Positions 1 to 5,262 of a stretch of 8,358 nucleotides of DNA are shown here, piece by piece; position 1 is the stretch's first letter, and each line of letters opens with the position of its first letter. This stretch comes from Bacillota bacterium (GTDB lineage: Bacteria; Bacillota; Clostridia; Peptostreptococcales; Anaerovoracaceae), in assembly GCA_017619905.1 (NCBI GenBank), contig JAFZRK010000130.1:1-8358 (forward strand), read 5' to 3'. The translations under genes and the position numbers were made by a program. The notes beneath the pieces were generated by a model, which was not told the DNA's origin, did not search any database, and saw only the letters and a program-made list of their open reading frames with translations.

Positions 1-286
1 CCCGGACAAGCTGATAAGCAGAGTCGCCGTCTGCACCGGCGACGGGACCGAATACTGGGAGGCTGCGTATAACGCAGGCGCAGACCTGTTCGTAACCGGT
101 GAATTCAAGCACCACGAAGCATCTTACTGCAGTGAGTCCGGAATGTGCTACATCTCCGCGGGTCACGCCGGTACGGAATGGATATTCGTTCCGTGCATGG
201 AGAAACAGTTTGGTCTTCTGACCATGGGGCAGATAGAGATATACAAGACAGAAAGCCATCAGGAACCGTTTTTAAGAAGAATATAA
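1..286 (+). CDS. NIF3-like dinuclear metal-centre protein, C-terminal fragment
   Basis: This is the 3' end of a gene that begins before the window; reading frame 2 gives 94 codons and a TAA at 284-286. The fragment shows the NIF3/YbgI C-terminal pattern: a strand RVAVCTGDG, then EAAYNAGADLFVTGEFKHHEA, then SAGHAGTE. In this family the HxxxE pair of the last motif (His55 and Glu59 of the fragment) supplies ligands to a dinuclear metal site, and the preceding K-H-H-E stretch lines the same pocket. NIF3 proteins are conserved hexameric proteins described as putative metal-dependent hydrolases; the physiological reaction is not firmly known. In Firmicutes the gene often follows trmK, which would lie to the left. 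The stop codon is 22 nt before the first paired base of the RNase P RNA, so the rnpB promoter probably lies inside this gene or transcription reads through. Family assignment is confident; exact function is not. Confidence 0.88.
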   Translation, partial: PDKLISRVAVCTGDGTEYWEAAYNAGADLFVTGEFKHHEASYCSESGMCYISAGHAGTEWIFVPCMEKQFGLLTMGQIEIYKTESHQEPFLRRI

Positions 287-308
287 AAGATACGGCCTGT
301 TTCGTCAC

Positions 309-674
309 GAGCAGTCCAGACGGTCGCCGGCACGGGAGGGATCCCGCGCGGGAGGAAAGTCCGGGCTCCATAGGGCAAGGATGCCGGCTAACGGCCGGTG
401 GGAGCGATCCCAAGGAAAGTGCAACAGAAAACAACCGCCGCAAACAGCGGTAAGGGTGAAAAGGCAGGGTAAGAGCCTGCCGGGTCCATGGTAACATGGG
501 CCGTCAGTGTAAACCCCATCCGGAGCAAGACCAAGAAGGGAGGCAATTCCGAAAGGATAATGCCTGAAAGGAGGCGGCCCGTCTCTTCCCGTAAGGTAGG
601 TCGCTTGAGACCTGCAGCAATGCAGGCCCTAGAAAGATGACCGTCCACGACAGAACCCGGCTTACGGGCTGCTC
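309..674 (+). ncRNA. rnpB: RNase P RNA, bacterial type A
   Basis: This is the catalytic RNA of ribonuclease P, which removes 5' leaders from pre-tRNAs. The ends were set by helix P1: GAGCAGTCC at 309-317 pairs with GGGCTGCTC at 666-674 with one wobble. The conserved core is all present: GAGGAAAGTCCGGGC at 352-366, AACAGAAA at 423-430, GGTAAGGGTGAAA at 449-461, GGAGCAAGACCAA near 522, and AGAAAGATGACCGTCC followed by ACAGAACCCGGCTTA up to 664. The 5' GTCCGGG and the 3' CCCGG form the P4 pseudoknot helix. A GGT at 595-597 is positioned to pair with the tRNA CCA end, as in L15 of type-A RNAs. Type A is expected for Clostridia and most bacteria, whereas Bacillus has type B. No T-rich terminator follows, so the RNA is probably processed from a longer transcript that includes the downstream exonuclease gene. 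Confidence 0.96.
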
Positions 675-706
675 ATGCCGACGCGCAGCGAATCAAGAGG
701 ATACCT

Positions 707-1465
707 ATGAAGATAATAACCTGGAACGTAAACGGAATACGCGCCTGCATGGGCAAAGGGATGATCGATTTCTTACATGCGGAGGATCCCGATATCTTCT
801 GCATCCAGGAGACCAAAGCCCAGCCGGATCAGGTGGATCTTTCCGCTGACTTTCCGGAATACAGGCAGTACTGGAACAGCGCGGAAAAGAAGGGCTATTC
901 CGGCACCGCCATATTCACAAAGGCCGAGCCGCTTTCAGTCCGTTACGACATAGACGCCGAAGGCCACGATAAGGAGGGCAGGGCGATAACCCTTGAATTT
1001 CCGGACTTCTTCATGGTCACGAACTATACTCCCAACTCCCAGAACGAGCTGGCGCGCCTTCCGTACCGCCTGGAATGGGAAGCCGCCAACAGGGAGTATC
1101 TCAAAAAGCTGGACGCGCAAAAGCCGCTGATAATGTGCGGCGATCTCAACGTCGCGCACAACGAGATTGACCTTAAGAACCCGGACACGAACCATCACAA
1201 TGCTGGCTTTTCCGACGAGGAGAGGGCGGCGTTCACTGAGCTTCTCGGCTGCGGTTTTAAGGACGCTTACAGGATGCTCTACCCTGACAGGATAGAGTAC
1301 AGCTGGTGGAGCTACCGCATGAAGGCGCGCGAGAGGAACGTGGGGTGGAGAATAGACTACTTCATCGTCTCCGACCGCATAGCTGGAAAGGTGAAAGATG
1401 TCGTGATAAGAGGCGACATCCAGGGTTCCGACCACTGCCCGGTGACGCTGGAGATCGACATCTGA
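707..1465 (+). CDS. xth: exodeoxyribonuclease III / AP endonuclease
   Basis: A full-length 252-residue member of the ExoIII (Xth/ExoA) family of the endonuclease-exonuclease-phosphatase fold. It cleaves the DNA backbone 5' of abasic sites and removes 3' blocking groups in base-excision repair. Motifs run in the expected order: N-terminal MKIITWNVNGIRA; QETK with the metal ligand Glu35; NYTPN with Tyr107; GDLNVAHNEIDL with Asp146 and Asn148; RNVGWRIDYF with Asp217; and GSDHCPV with the catalytic Asp242-His243 pair. The length is typical and nothing essential is missing. The ATG at 707 is chosen because it begins the conserved first strand and is preceded by AAGAGG at 695-700. It lies 32 nt after the RNase P RNA with no promoter or terminator evident between them, so it is probably co-transcribed with rnpB. 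A terminator hairpin follows at 1491-1522. Confidence 0.95.
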   Translation: MKIITWNVNGIRACMGKGMIDFLHAEDPDIFCIQETKAQPDQVDLSADFPEYRQYWNSAEKKGYSGTAIFTKAEPLSVRYDIDAEGHDKEGRAITLEFPDFFMVTNYTPNSQNELARLPYRLEWEAANREYLKKLDAQKPLIMCGDLNVAHNEIDLKNPDTNHHNAGFSDEERAAFTELLGCGFKDAYRMLYPDRIEYSWWSYRMKARERNVGWRIDYFIVSDRIAGKVKDVVIRGDIQGSDHCPVTLEIDI

Positions 1466-1490
1466 TCGAATAAGCACATAAATGCAATAT

Positions 1491-1522
1491 AAAAGACCGC
1501 GCCATAAGAGCGCGGCCTTTTT
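1491..1522. terminator. bidirectional rho-independent terminator between convergent genes
   Basis: CCGCGC (1497-1502) pairs with GCGCGG (1510-1515) around a 7-nt loop. After one A/C mismatch the stem continues through G-C and four A-T pairs, and TTTTT at 1518-1522 follows on the plus strand. On the minus strand the same stem is followed by TCTTTTATATT. It sits between the convergent xth and rubrerythrin genes and can serve both. Confidence 0.85.
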
Positions 1523-1547
1523 GTTGCTTTCTGAACAAGTCGCGTGA

Positions 1548-2087
1548 TCAGTAGTTCTCGACCCTGAGCTCGAAGTACGCTCTGGGGTGGGCGCATACCG
1601 GGCATTCCTCCGGCGCTTTGGAACCAACGACTATGTGACCGCAGTTCCTGCACTCCCAGACCTTTATCTCCGAACGCTCAAACACCTGAGCAGTCTCTAT
1701 GTTCTTAAGAAGTGCCCTGTAGCGCTCTTCGTGCGACTTTTCGATGGCGGCGACGCCTCTGAATTTCGCCGCCAGCTCCGGGAAACCTTCCTCGTCAGCG
1801 ACCTTGGCGAAGCCATCGTACATGTCTGTCCACTCGTAGTTTTCCCCGTCCGCAGCAGCCGCAAGGTTGGCGGGTGTATCTCCTATGCCTTCCAGCTCCT
1901 TGAACCAGAGCTTCGCGTGCTCTTTTTCGTTGAGGGCTGTCTTGGAGAACAGCTCGGCTATCTGCTCAAAGCCCTCCTTCTTTGCTTTGGAAGCGAAGTA
2001 GTCGTACTTGTTCCTCGCCTGGGATTCTCCCGCGAAAGCTGTCAGAAGATTCTGCTCTGTCTTTGTTCCTGCGTATTTATTTGCCAT
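1548..2087 (-). CDS. rbr: rubrerythrin
   Basis: A 179-residue rubrerythrin, a cytosolic non-haem iron protein that reduces hydrogen peroxide in anaerobes and microaerophiles. The N-terminal four-helix ferritin-like domain (about 1-135) carries the diiron ligands: Glu21 in AGESQARNKYDYF, ExxH at Glu54-His57, Glu82/Glu85 in GENYEWTDMY, and a second ExxH at Glu116-His119 in AIEKSHEERY. The C-terminal rubredoxin-like domain has Cys146-x-x-Cys149 and Cys162-x-x-Cys165 for the FeS4 centre. Both modules are intact, giving the classical rubrerythrin order (not reverse rubrerythrin). The ATG at 2087 follows a perfect anti-16S match, TAAGGAGGT on the minus strand (2094-2102), with 6-nt spacing. It has its own promoter and shares a terminator with xth, so it is monocistronic. 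A Fur/PerR family regulator is common for such genes, but I see no clear operator. Confidence 0.96.
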   Translation of the reverse strand: MANKYAGTKTEQNLLTAFAGESQARNKYDYFASKAKKEGFEQIAELFSKTALNEKEHAKLWFKELEGIGDTPANLAAAADGENYEWTDMYDGFAKVADEEGFPELAAKFRGVAAIEKSHEERYRALLKNIETAQVFERSEIKVWECRNCGHIVVGSKAPEECPVCAHPRAYFELRVENY

Positions 2088-2123
2088 GTTCCGACCTCCT
2101 TATTACATCTAAACTTTCAAGAC

Positions 2124-2152
2124 ATTATAGCATTTTTGCGTGTCCAATATAA
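2124..2152 (-). promoter_or_regulatory. extended -10 promoter of the rubrerythrin gene
   Basis: On the minus strand a TGC directly precedes a perfect TATAAT (2124-2129), giving the extended -10 form. The -35 position with 17-bp spacing is a weak TTATAT (2147-2152), which an extended -10 tolerates. The predicted transcription start is near 2117, giving a leader of about 30 nt containing the Shine-Dalgarno. Confidence 0.7.
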
Positions 2153-2175
2153 ACATCGTCCGAGGAATAAGTAAT

Positions 2176-2203
2176 AAAAAAAGCCCCGGGTCGTACGGGG
2201 CTT
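2176..2203 (-). terminator. rho-independent terminator of the CNNM gene pair
   Basis: Read on the minus strand, AAGCCCCG and CGGGGCTT (2196-2203 and 2181-2188) form an 8-bp stem with a 7-nt loop. The T-run continues to seven T's (2176-2182). It begins 9 nt after the stop codon of the downstream CNNM gene. The plus strand lacks a comparable T-run, so it works in one direction. Confidence 0.88.
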
Positions 2204-2212
2204 CATCGTTCA

Positions 2213-3490
2213 TCAGTCTTCTTCGATAGGCAGGCGTTCCACGAGCAGCCGTTCAACGCGCCGTTCGTCGATCTCCAGTATCGTTACCTTAAGGTCTTCG
2301 TCCTCGAAGGTATCCCCGTTCACAGGGTAGGTCTCGAAATGCTCGAGCGCCCAGCCGCCTACCGTGTCGGAGTCGCTCTCGAACTCGTCCGGGTCTATGC
2401 CCACGGTCTCGCAGAAATCGTCTATTCCAAGGTCTCCGTCCAGTTCGAACAGGTTCTCGGAAAGCTCCTTGACCTCGTCCTCTTCGATCTCGTCTTCCTC
2501 GTCCCAAATGTCGCCGACTATCTCTTCCAGGATGTCCTCCATGGTTATGATGCCGAGCGTTCCGCCGTATTCGTCGCAGACAATGGCCATGTGCTGCTTT
2601 TCTGCGCGCAGCTGGTCCAGGACTGACGTCAGCTTGGTCGTCTTGTATACGTAGAGCGGCTTCATCAGCAGCGAGCGTATGTCCACGTCCTCGGACTCGG
2701 TGTATGCCTTAAGGAAGTGGTTGAGGTAGAGTATGCCTATTATATTGTCTATGCTTTCTTCATAGACCGGTATCCTTGAGAACGCGGTGTCCTCCATGAT
2801 GACTGCGAGGATGTCCTCGCGTTCGTCGTCTATGTCTATGGCTTCCACGTCCACGCGGCTGGTCATCGCCTCGTAGGCAGCTACGTCCAGAAAATCTATC
2901 GCGGCCTGCACAAGTTCCGACTGGTCCTCGTCCAGGACGTCCTCGTCCTCGGCGGTCTCTATGATCGTCTGGAGCTCGTCTATGGCTTCTTCCGCTGCGG
3001 TATCCTCGTCCATGTCCGCGTCCTCGCCCTTGAGCTCTCTTGTCAGGAGATCCACCAGCTTTATGACGACGAATACGAACGGCTTAAGGACCGTCATCAG
3101 GCATTTTACCGGAGCAGAGTATCTGAGCGCCAGCGTGTTGGAGATCTTCTTGGCTCTGATCTTGGGTATGGTCTCGCCGAAGATTATCACTATAACTGTA
3201 ACGACCACCGTGGACAGCCACGCGTAGCCGCTGCCCATCAGCTTTATGATGATCACGGAGCCGATGGAAGAAGCAGCAATGTTTACAAGATTGTTTCCTG
3301 TAAGTATCGCGCCAAGGGCGTCGTCGAAGTTCTCCAGTATGATAAATGCTCGGGCCGCGCGCTTGTCTCCGCTGTCTTTAAGATTCTCCATGCGGATCCT
3401 GCTGCAGGAGGAGTAGGACATCTCCGCTCCGGAGAAGAAACCGGAAAGGGCTACGCATGCTATAAGGGCTGCGAAAAGTGCTATGATCAT
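2213..3490 (-). CDS. CNNM/CorC (hemolysin C) family membrane protein, full-length paralogue
   Basis: A 425-residue protein of the CNNM/CorC (TlyC, HlyC/CorC) family; characterised members export Mg2+ across the cytoplasmic membrane. The N-terminal CNNM/DUF21 membrane domain covers about 1-155. It includes SGFFSGAEMSYSS in the first helix, the family signature GNNLVN at 65-70, and FGETIPK at 104-110. An acidic linker (about 155-195) leads to a CBS-domain pair (about 205-330) with MTSR at 209-212 (family usually MTPR) and CDEYGGTLG at 305-313. The CorC_HlyC domain follows at about 345-422, with DTVGGWALE and the terminal VTILEIDERRVERL. Its ATG overlaps the stop of the upstream paralogue as ATGA, and GGGAGG (3500-3505) provides the ribosome site within that gene, so translation is probably coupled. 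Substrate assignment (Mg2+, possibly Co2+ or other divalent ions) is by family only; the old name hemolysin should not be read as toxin activity. Confidence 0.92.
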   Translation of the reverse strand: MIIALFAALIACVALSGFFSGAEMSYSSCSRIRMENLKDSGDKRAARAFIILENFDDALGAILTGNNLVNIAASSIGSVIIIKLMGSGYAWLSTVVVTVIVIIFGETIPKIRAKKISNTLALRYSAPVKCLMTVLKPFVFVVIKLVDLLTRELKGEDADMDEDTAAEEAIDELQTIIETAEDEDVLDEDQSELVQAAIDFLDVAAYEAMTSRVDVEAIDIDDEREDILAVIMEDTAFSRIPVYEESIDNIIGILYLNHFLKAYTESEDVDIRSLLMKPLYVYKTTKLTSVLDQLRAEKQHMAIVCDEYGGTLGIITMEDILEEIVGDIWDEEDEIEEDEVKELSENLFELDGDLGIDDFCETVGIDPDEFESDSDTVGGWALEHFETYPVNGDTFEDEDLKVTILEIDERRVERLLVERLPIEED

Positions 3491-4500
3491 AGTGTTTCGC
3501 CTCCCTTGTCCTTGTCGTCCTCGTCCCAGATCTCGCCGACGAGCTCCTCAAGGATATCCTCCACGGAGACCACTCCGGTGCTGTGACCGTGTCCGTCGTG
3601 CGCCACCGCAAGTGTGAACTGATGCTCCGCCATTATCGGCAGGAGATCGTCTATGTTAAGGTCCTGGCTTATGAACAGCGGCTTGTTGAGCAGCTTTCTT
3701 ATGTCCAGGTCGTTCTTATCCGTAAGGTATGCGCGTATGTAGTTTCTTATCTGAAGTATGCCGATTATATGGTTGAGGTCGCCGGAATACACGGGCAGCC
3801 TGCTGTGTACCTGGCTCTTAATGTGCTCCAGGATGTCTTCCGCGCTGTCCTCCGCGTTGACGGCCTCCACCTTGTCTATGGGCGTCATTATGGTCTTTAC
3901 GGTAATGTCGCCGAATTCGATGGCGGACTGGATGAGTTCACCTTCATCCTCCTCCAGCGTTCCTTCTTCCGTCATGTCCTCGATTATGTCGTGGAGCTCG
4001 TCCTCGGTTACCGTAAGTTCCTGCTCGGCTTTCGTAAGACGCGAAGCCAGCCCTCCGATCTTCGCCAGGACGAAGGAGAGGGGAGTGAGGACTTTCATGA
4101 GGAAGATGATGATGCCGGAATTGGAAAGCGTGAGCCGGTTCGCGTACTTTTTGGCTATGCTCTTGGGGAGCATCTCACCGAAGAAGAAAACAAGCACCGT
4201 CATGATCAAAGTGCTTATGCTTACCATGCCCGTCCCGTAGCGCGCGGAAACATAGACCGTAACTACCGCCGCGGCCGCTATGTGGACGATGTTGGTGCAA
4301 ATGAGGATGGTGGTTATCGCTCTGTCGAAATTGTCCAGAACGAAGAGGGCTCTGTCTGCCCGGCTGTCTCCGCGTTCGGATGCGACGCGCAGTTTATTTC
4401 TGTTAGCGGAAGCAATGGCGGTCTCGCTTACAGCAAAGAACGCCGCTATGAACAAAAGAATGATCACCCATGCCCAGGGCGATCGGGGAACTGTGTCCAT
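3487..4500 (-). CDS. CNNM-family membrane protein with CBS pair but no CorC_HlyC domain
   Basis: A 337-residue paralogue of the gene that follows it on the minus strand. It has the CNNM membrane domain (about 10-155; FFAVSETAIA and FGEMLPKSIAKK are recognisable), an acidic helix (about 160-195) and a CBS pair (about 200-325, with MTPIDKVEAV and VEDILEELVGEIWDE). It stops about 10 residues after the CBS pair, so the roughly 80-residue CorC_HlyC domain is absent. The next reading frame there is simply the N-terminus of the neighbour, so no recent frameshift is evident. Two sites differ from family consensus: the GNNLVN signature reads CTNIVH (68-73), and the second CBS loop reads HDGHGHSTG (301-309) where DEYGGT is usual. 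The start ATG follows AAGGAG (4505-4510) with short spacing. It lies 18 nt after an rpmB terminator with no promoter I can see. It may act as a partner or regulatory subunit of the full-length paralogue; this is inference. Confidence 0.9.
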   Translation of the reverse strand: MDTVPRSPWAWVIILLFIAAFFAVSETAIASANRNKLRVASERGDSRADRALFVLDNFDRAITTILICTNIVHIAAAAVVTVYVSARYGTGMVSISTLIMTVLVFFFGEMLPKSIAKKYANRLTLSNSGIIIFLMKVLTPLSFVLAKIGGLASRLTKAEQELTVTEDELHDIIEDMTEEGTLEEDEGELIQSAIEFGDITVKTIMTPIDKVEAVNAEDSAEDILEHIKSQVHSRLPVYSGDLNHIIGILQIRNYIRAYLTDKNDLDIRKLLNKPLFISQDLNIDDLLPIMAEHQFTLAVAHDGHGHSTGVVSVEDILEELVGEIWDEDDKDKGGETL

Positions 4501-4517
4501 CTTTCTCCTTTACTGAT

Positions 4518-4545
4518 AAAAAAAGCTGCAGCCATCGACTGCAGC
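4518..4545 (-). terminator. rho-independent terminator after rpmB
   Basis: On the minus strand GCTGCAG (4539-4545) pairs with CTGCAGC (4525-4531) around a 7-nt loop, followed by seven T's (4518-4524). It ends rpmB transcription. It also stands immediately in front of the ribosome site of the CNNM gene pair, so read-through may set expression of that pair. Confidence 0.87.
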
Positions 4546-4565
4546 GGTGTTAGCAATAATTGGTA

Positions 4566-4754
4566 TTACGCTCTGGAAACTTTTCCGGACTTGATGCAGC
4601 GTGTGCATACGTTGATCCTTCTGGTGGTTCCGTTCTCTTCCACTTTTACAGTCTGTATGTTGGCGTTCCACTTTCTTCTCGTGTGACGATTGGAGTGGGA
4701 TACGTTGTTTCCGGATACCTGACCCTTGCCGCAGATCTCGCACTTCTTGGACAT
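4566..4754 (-). CDS. rpmB: 50S ribosomal protein L28 (zinc-ribbon form)
   Basis: A complete 62-residue L28, a late-assembling protein of the large ribosomal subunit. The family pattern is clear: N-terminal KCEICGKG, then GNNVSHSNRHTRRKWNANIQ, then the C-terminal VCTRCIKSGKV. Cys5-x-x-Cys8 and Cys50-x-x-Cys53 make this the zinc-binding (C+) form. Organisms with this form sometimes keep a zinc-free duplicate under Zur control, but none is seen here. The ATG at 4754 follows TAAGGAGGA (4761-4769 on the minus strand) with ideal spacing. It has a dedicated promoter (-10 at 4838-4843), a leader of about 77 nt with potential alternative pairing, and its own terminator. Divergence from an asp23 gene is the usual Firmicutes arrangement. 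Confidence 0.97.
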   Translation of the reverse strand: MSKKCEICGKGQVSGNNVSHSNRHTRRKWNANIQTVKVEENGTTRRINVCTRCIKSGKVSRA

Positions 4755-4768
4755 TTTGATTCCTCCTT

Positions 4769-4814
4769 ACCGCAAATGGTTGAAATTTCAAGCTTTAAGC
4801 ACCTTTTGCGGTGC
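4769..4814 (-). promoter_or_regulatory. rpmB leader with two mutually exclusive hairpins beside the Shine-Dalgarno
   Basis: In the transcript, ACCGCAAA (4812-4805) is perfectly complementary to TTTGCGGT (4776-4769), which directly abuts the Shine-Dalgarno. The first segment overlaps a local hairpin, GCACC (4814-4810) with GGTGC (4803-4799), so both cannot form together. A 12-nt palindrome TTGAAATTTCAA lies between. This could be a translational control element, but only pairing is seen and no regulation is shown. Confidence 0.35.
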
Positions 4815-4837
4815 GTGTTTTCTTTTCAGACCAAGAA

Positions 4838-4866
4838 ATTATAGCACAAGGTATTTGCTTTAGCAA
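4838..4866 (-). promoter_or_regulatory. promoter of rpmB
   Basis: On the minus strand TTGCTA (4861-4866) is followed after exactly 17 bp by TATAAT (4838-4843), which is itself preceded by TGC as an extended -10. The predicted start is near 4831, leaving a leader of about 77 nt. Confidence 0.8.
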
Positions 4867-4893
4867 GATTTTTTTACTAAAGTTTGCTATAAT
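4865..4893 (+). promoter_or_regulatory. promoter of the asp23-recG cluster, predicted to give a leaderless mRNA
   Basis: A TGC-TATAAT extended -10 (TATAAT at 4888-4893) lies in an AT-rich stretch. The -35 position at 17-bp spacing (4865-4870, AAGATT) is poor. With standard geometry the transcript begins at 4900, the A of the ATG. The upstream edge overlaps the -35 of the divergent rpmB promoter by 2 bp. Confidence 0.7.
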
Positions 4894-4899
4894 ATATCC

Positions 4900-5262
4900 A
4901 TGCTATCGAAAGAGACTAACGATCTGGGTGTCATAACCCTTAACGAAGCGCTGGTCAGCCAGCTTCTTGCCGAAGCCATATCCCCCTGGGAGGGCAAGGC
5001 AAAATACACCGGAGAGCGTCAGATACGCTGCGGCGAGGACGGTCTCTACGTTTACGCTGCGCTCAGCATACGCATTGGCTGCAGCATTAAGGAGATCGCC
5101 GGCGGAATACTGGATTACATGATAAAAGCCGCCGTGGAATCTCTGGAACTTCCGGTAGAGGACATCGTGATAGAGGTCGTCCAGATGACGACTCTCAGGA
5201 ATTCAGTAAAACGCAGCATAGTATACAGTTATCGTGGCACAGAAGACGAACAGCAGGAATAG
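4900..5262 (+). CDS. Asp23/Gls24 family envelope stress protein (YloU-like)
   Basis: A 120-residue Asp23/Gls24 (DUF322) protein, the usual length for Bacillus YloU-like members. Features are the N-terminal LGVITLNEALVSQLLAEAI, the central YVYAALSIRIGCSIKEIA, and the closing VEDIVIEVVQM. Staphylococcal Asp23 is membrane-anchored through a partner and linked to cell-envelope stress; single-gene YloU-type members next to rpmB have less certain roles. No transmembrane segment or signal peptide is seen. The start is forced: an in-frame TAG lies at 4861-4863, and no ATG, GTG or TTG occurs in frame between 4900 and a methionine deep in the domain. No Shine-Dalgarno is possible, because the -10 box ends 6 nt before the ATG, so leaderless translation is likely. 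recG overlaps its last 29 nt. The fatty-acid kinase gene fakA/yloV, which normally follows in Firmicutes, is absent here. Confidence 0.9.
   Translation: MLSKETNDLGVITLNEALVSQLLAEAISPWEGKAKYTGERQIRCGEDGLYVYAALSIRIGCSIKEIAGGILDYMIKAAVESLELPVEDIVIEVVQMTTLRNSVKRSIVYSYRGTEDEQQE

Noticed and set aside
259..287. TATAAA at 282-287 as the -10 of an rnpB promoter
   Set aside because: It would start about 15 nt before P1, which is plausible, but there is no usable -35 (TCAGGA at 17-bp spacing) and no TG extension, and the bases overlap the NIF3 stop. Not strong enough to list.
145..648. Small open frames on both strands across the RNase P RNA
   Set aside because: The RNA's conserved core and P1 pairing account for the sequence; these frames have no supporting start signals.
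935..1627. Long open frame antisense to xth (230 codons)
   Set aside because: It lies opposite the intact ExoIII gene and reads into the rubrerythrin end; there is no ribosome site and no family resemblance.
3487..3490. A frameshift splitting one longer CNNM protein into two genes
   Set aside because: Each gene has its own complete membrane domain and CBS pair, and the downstream gene has its own Shine-Dalgarno. They are tandem paralogues, not two pieces of one protein.
2213..4500. Hemolysin or toxin locus
   Set aside because: The family label hemolysin C is historical. Domain content (CNNM, CBS, CorC_HlyC) indicates ion transport, and nothing else here suggests a toxin.
3583..4686. A 367-codon open frame on the plus strand opposite the short CNNM gene
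   Set aside because: It is an antisense shadow of a well-conserved gene, has no recognisable domain, and its low-complexity composition mirrors the opposite strand. The minus-strand CNNM gene and rpmB fully explain the region.
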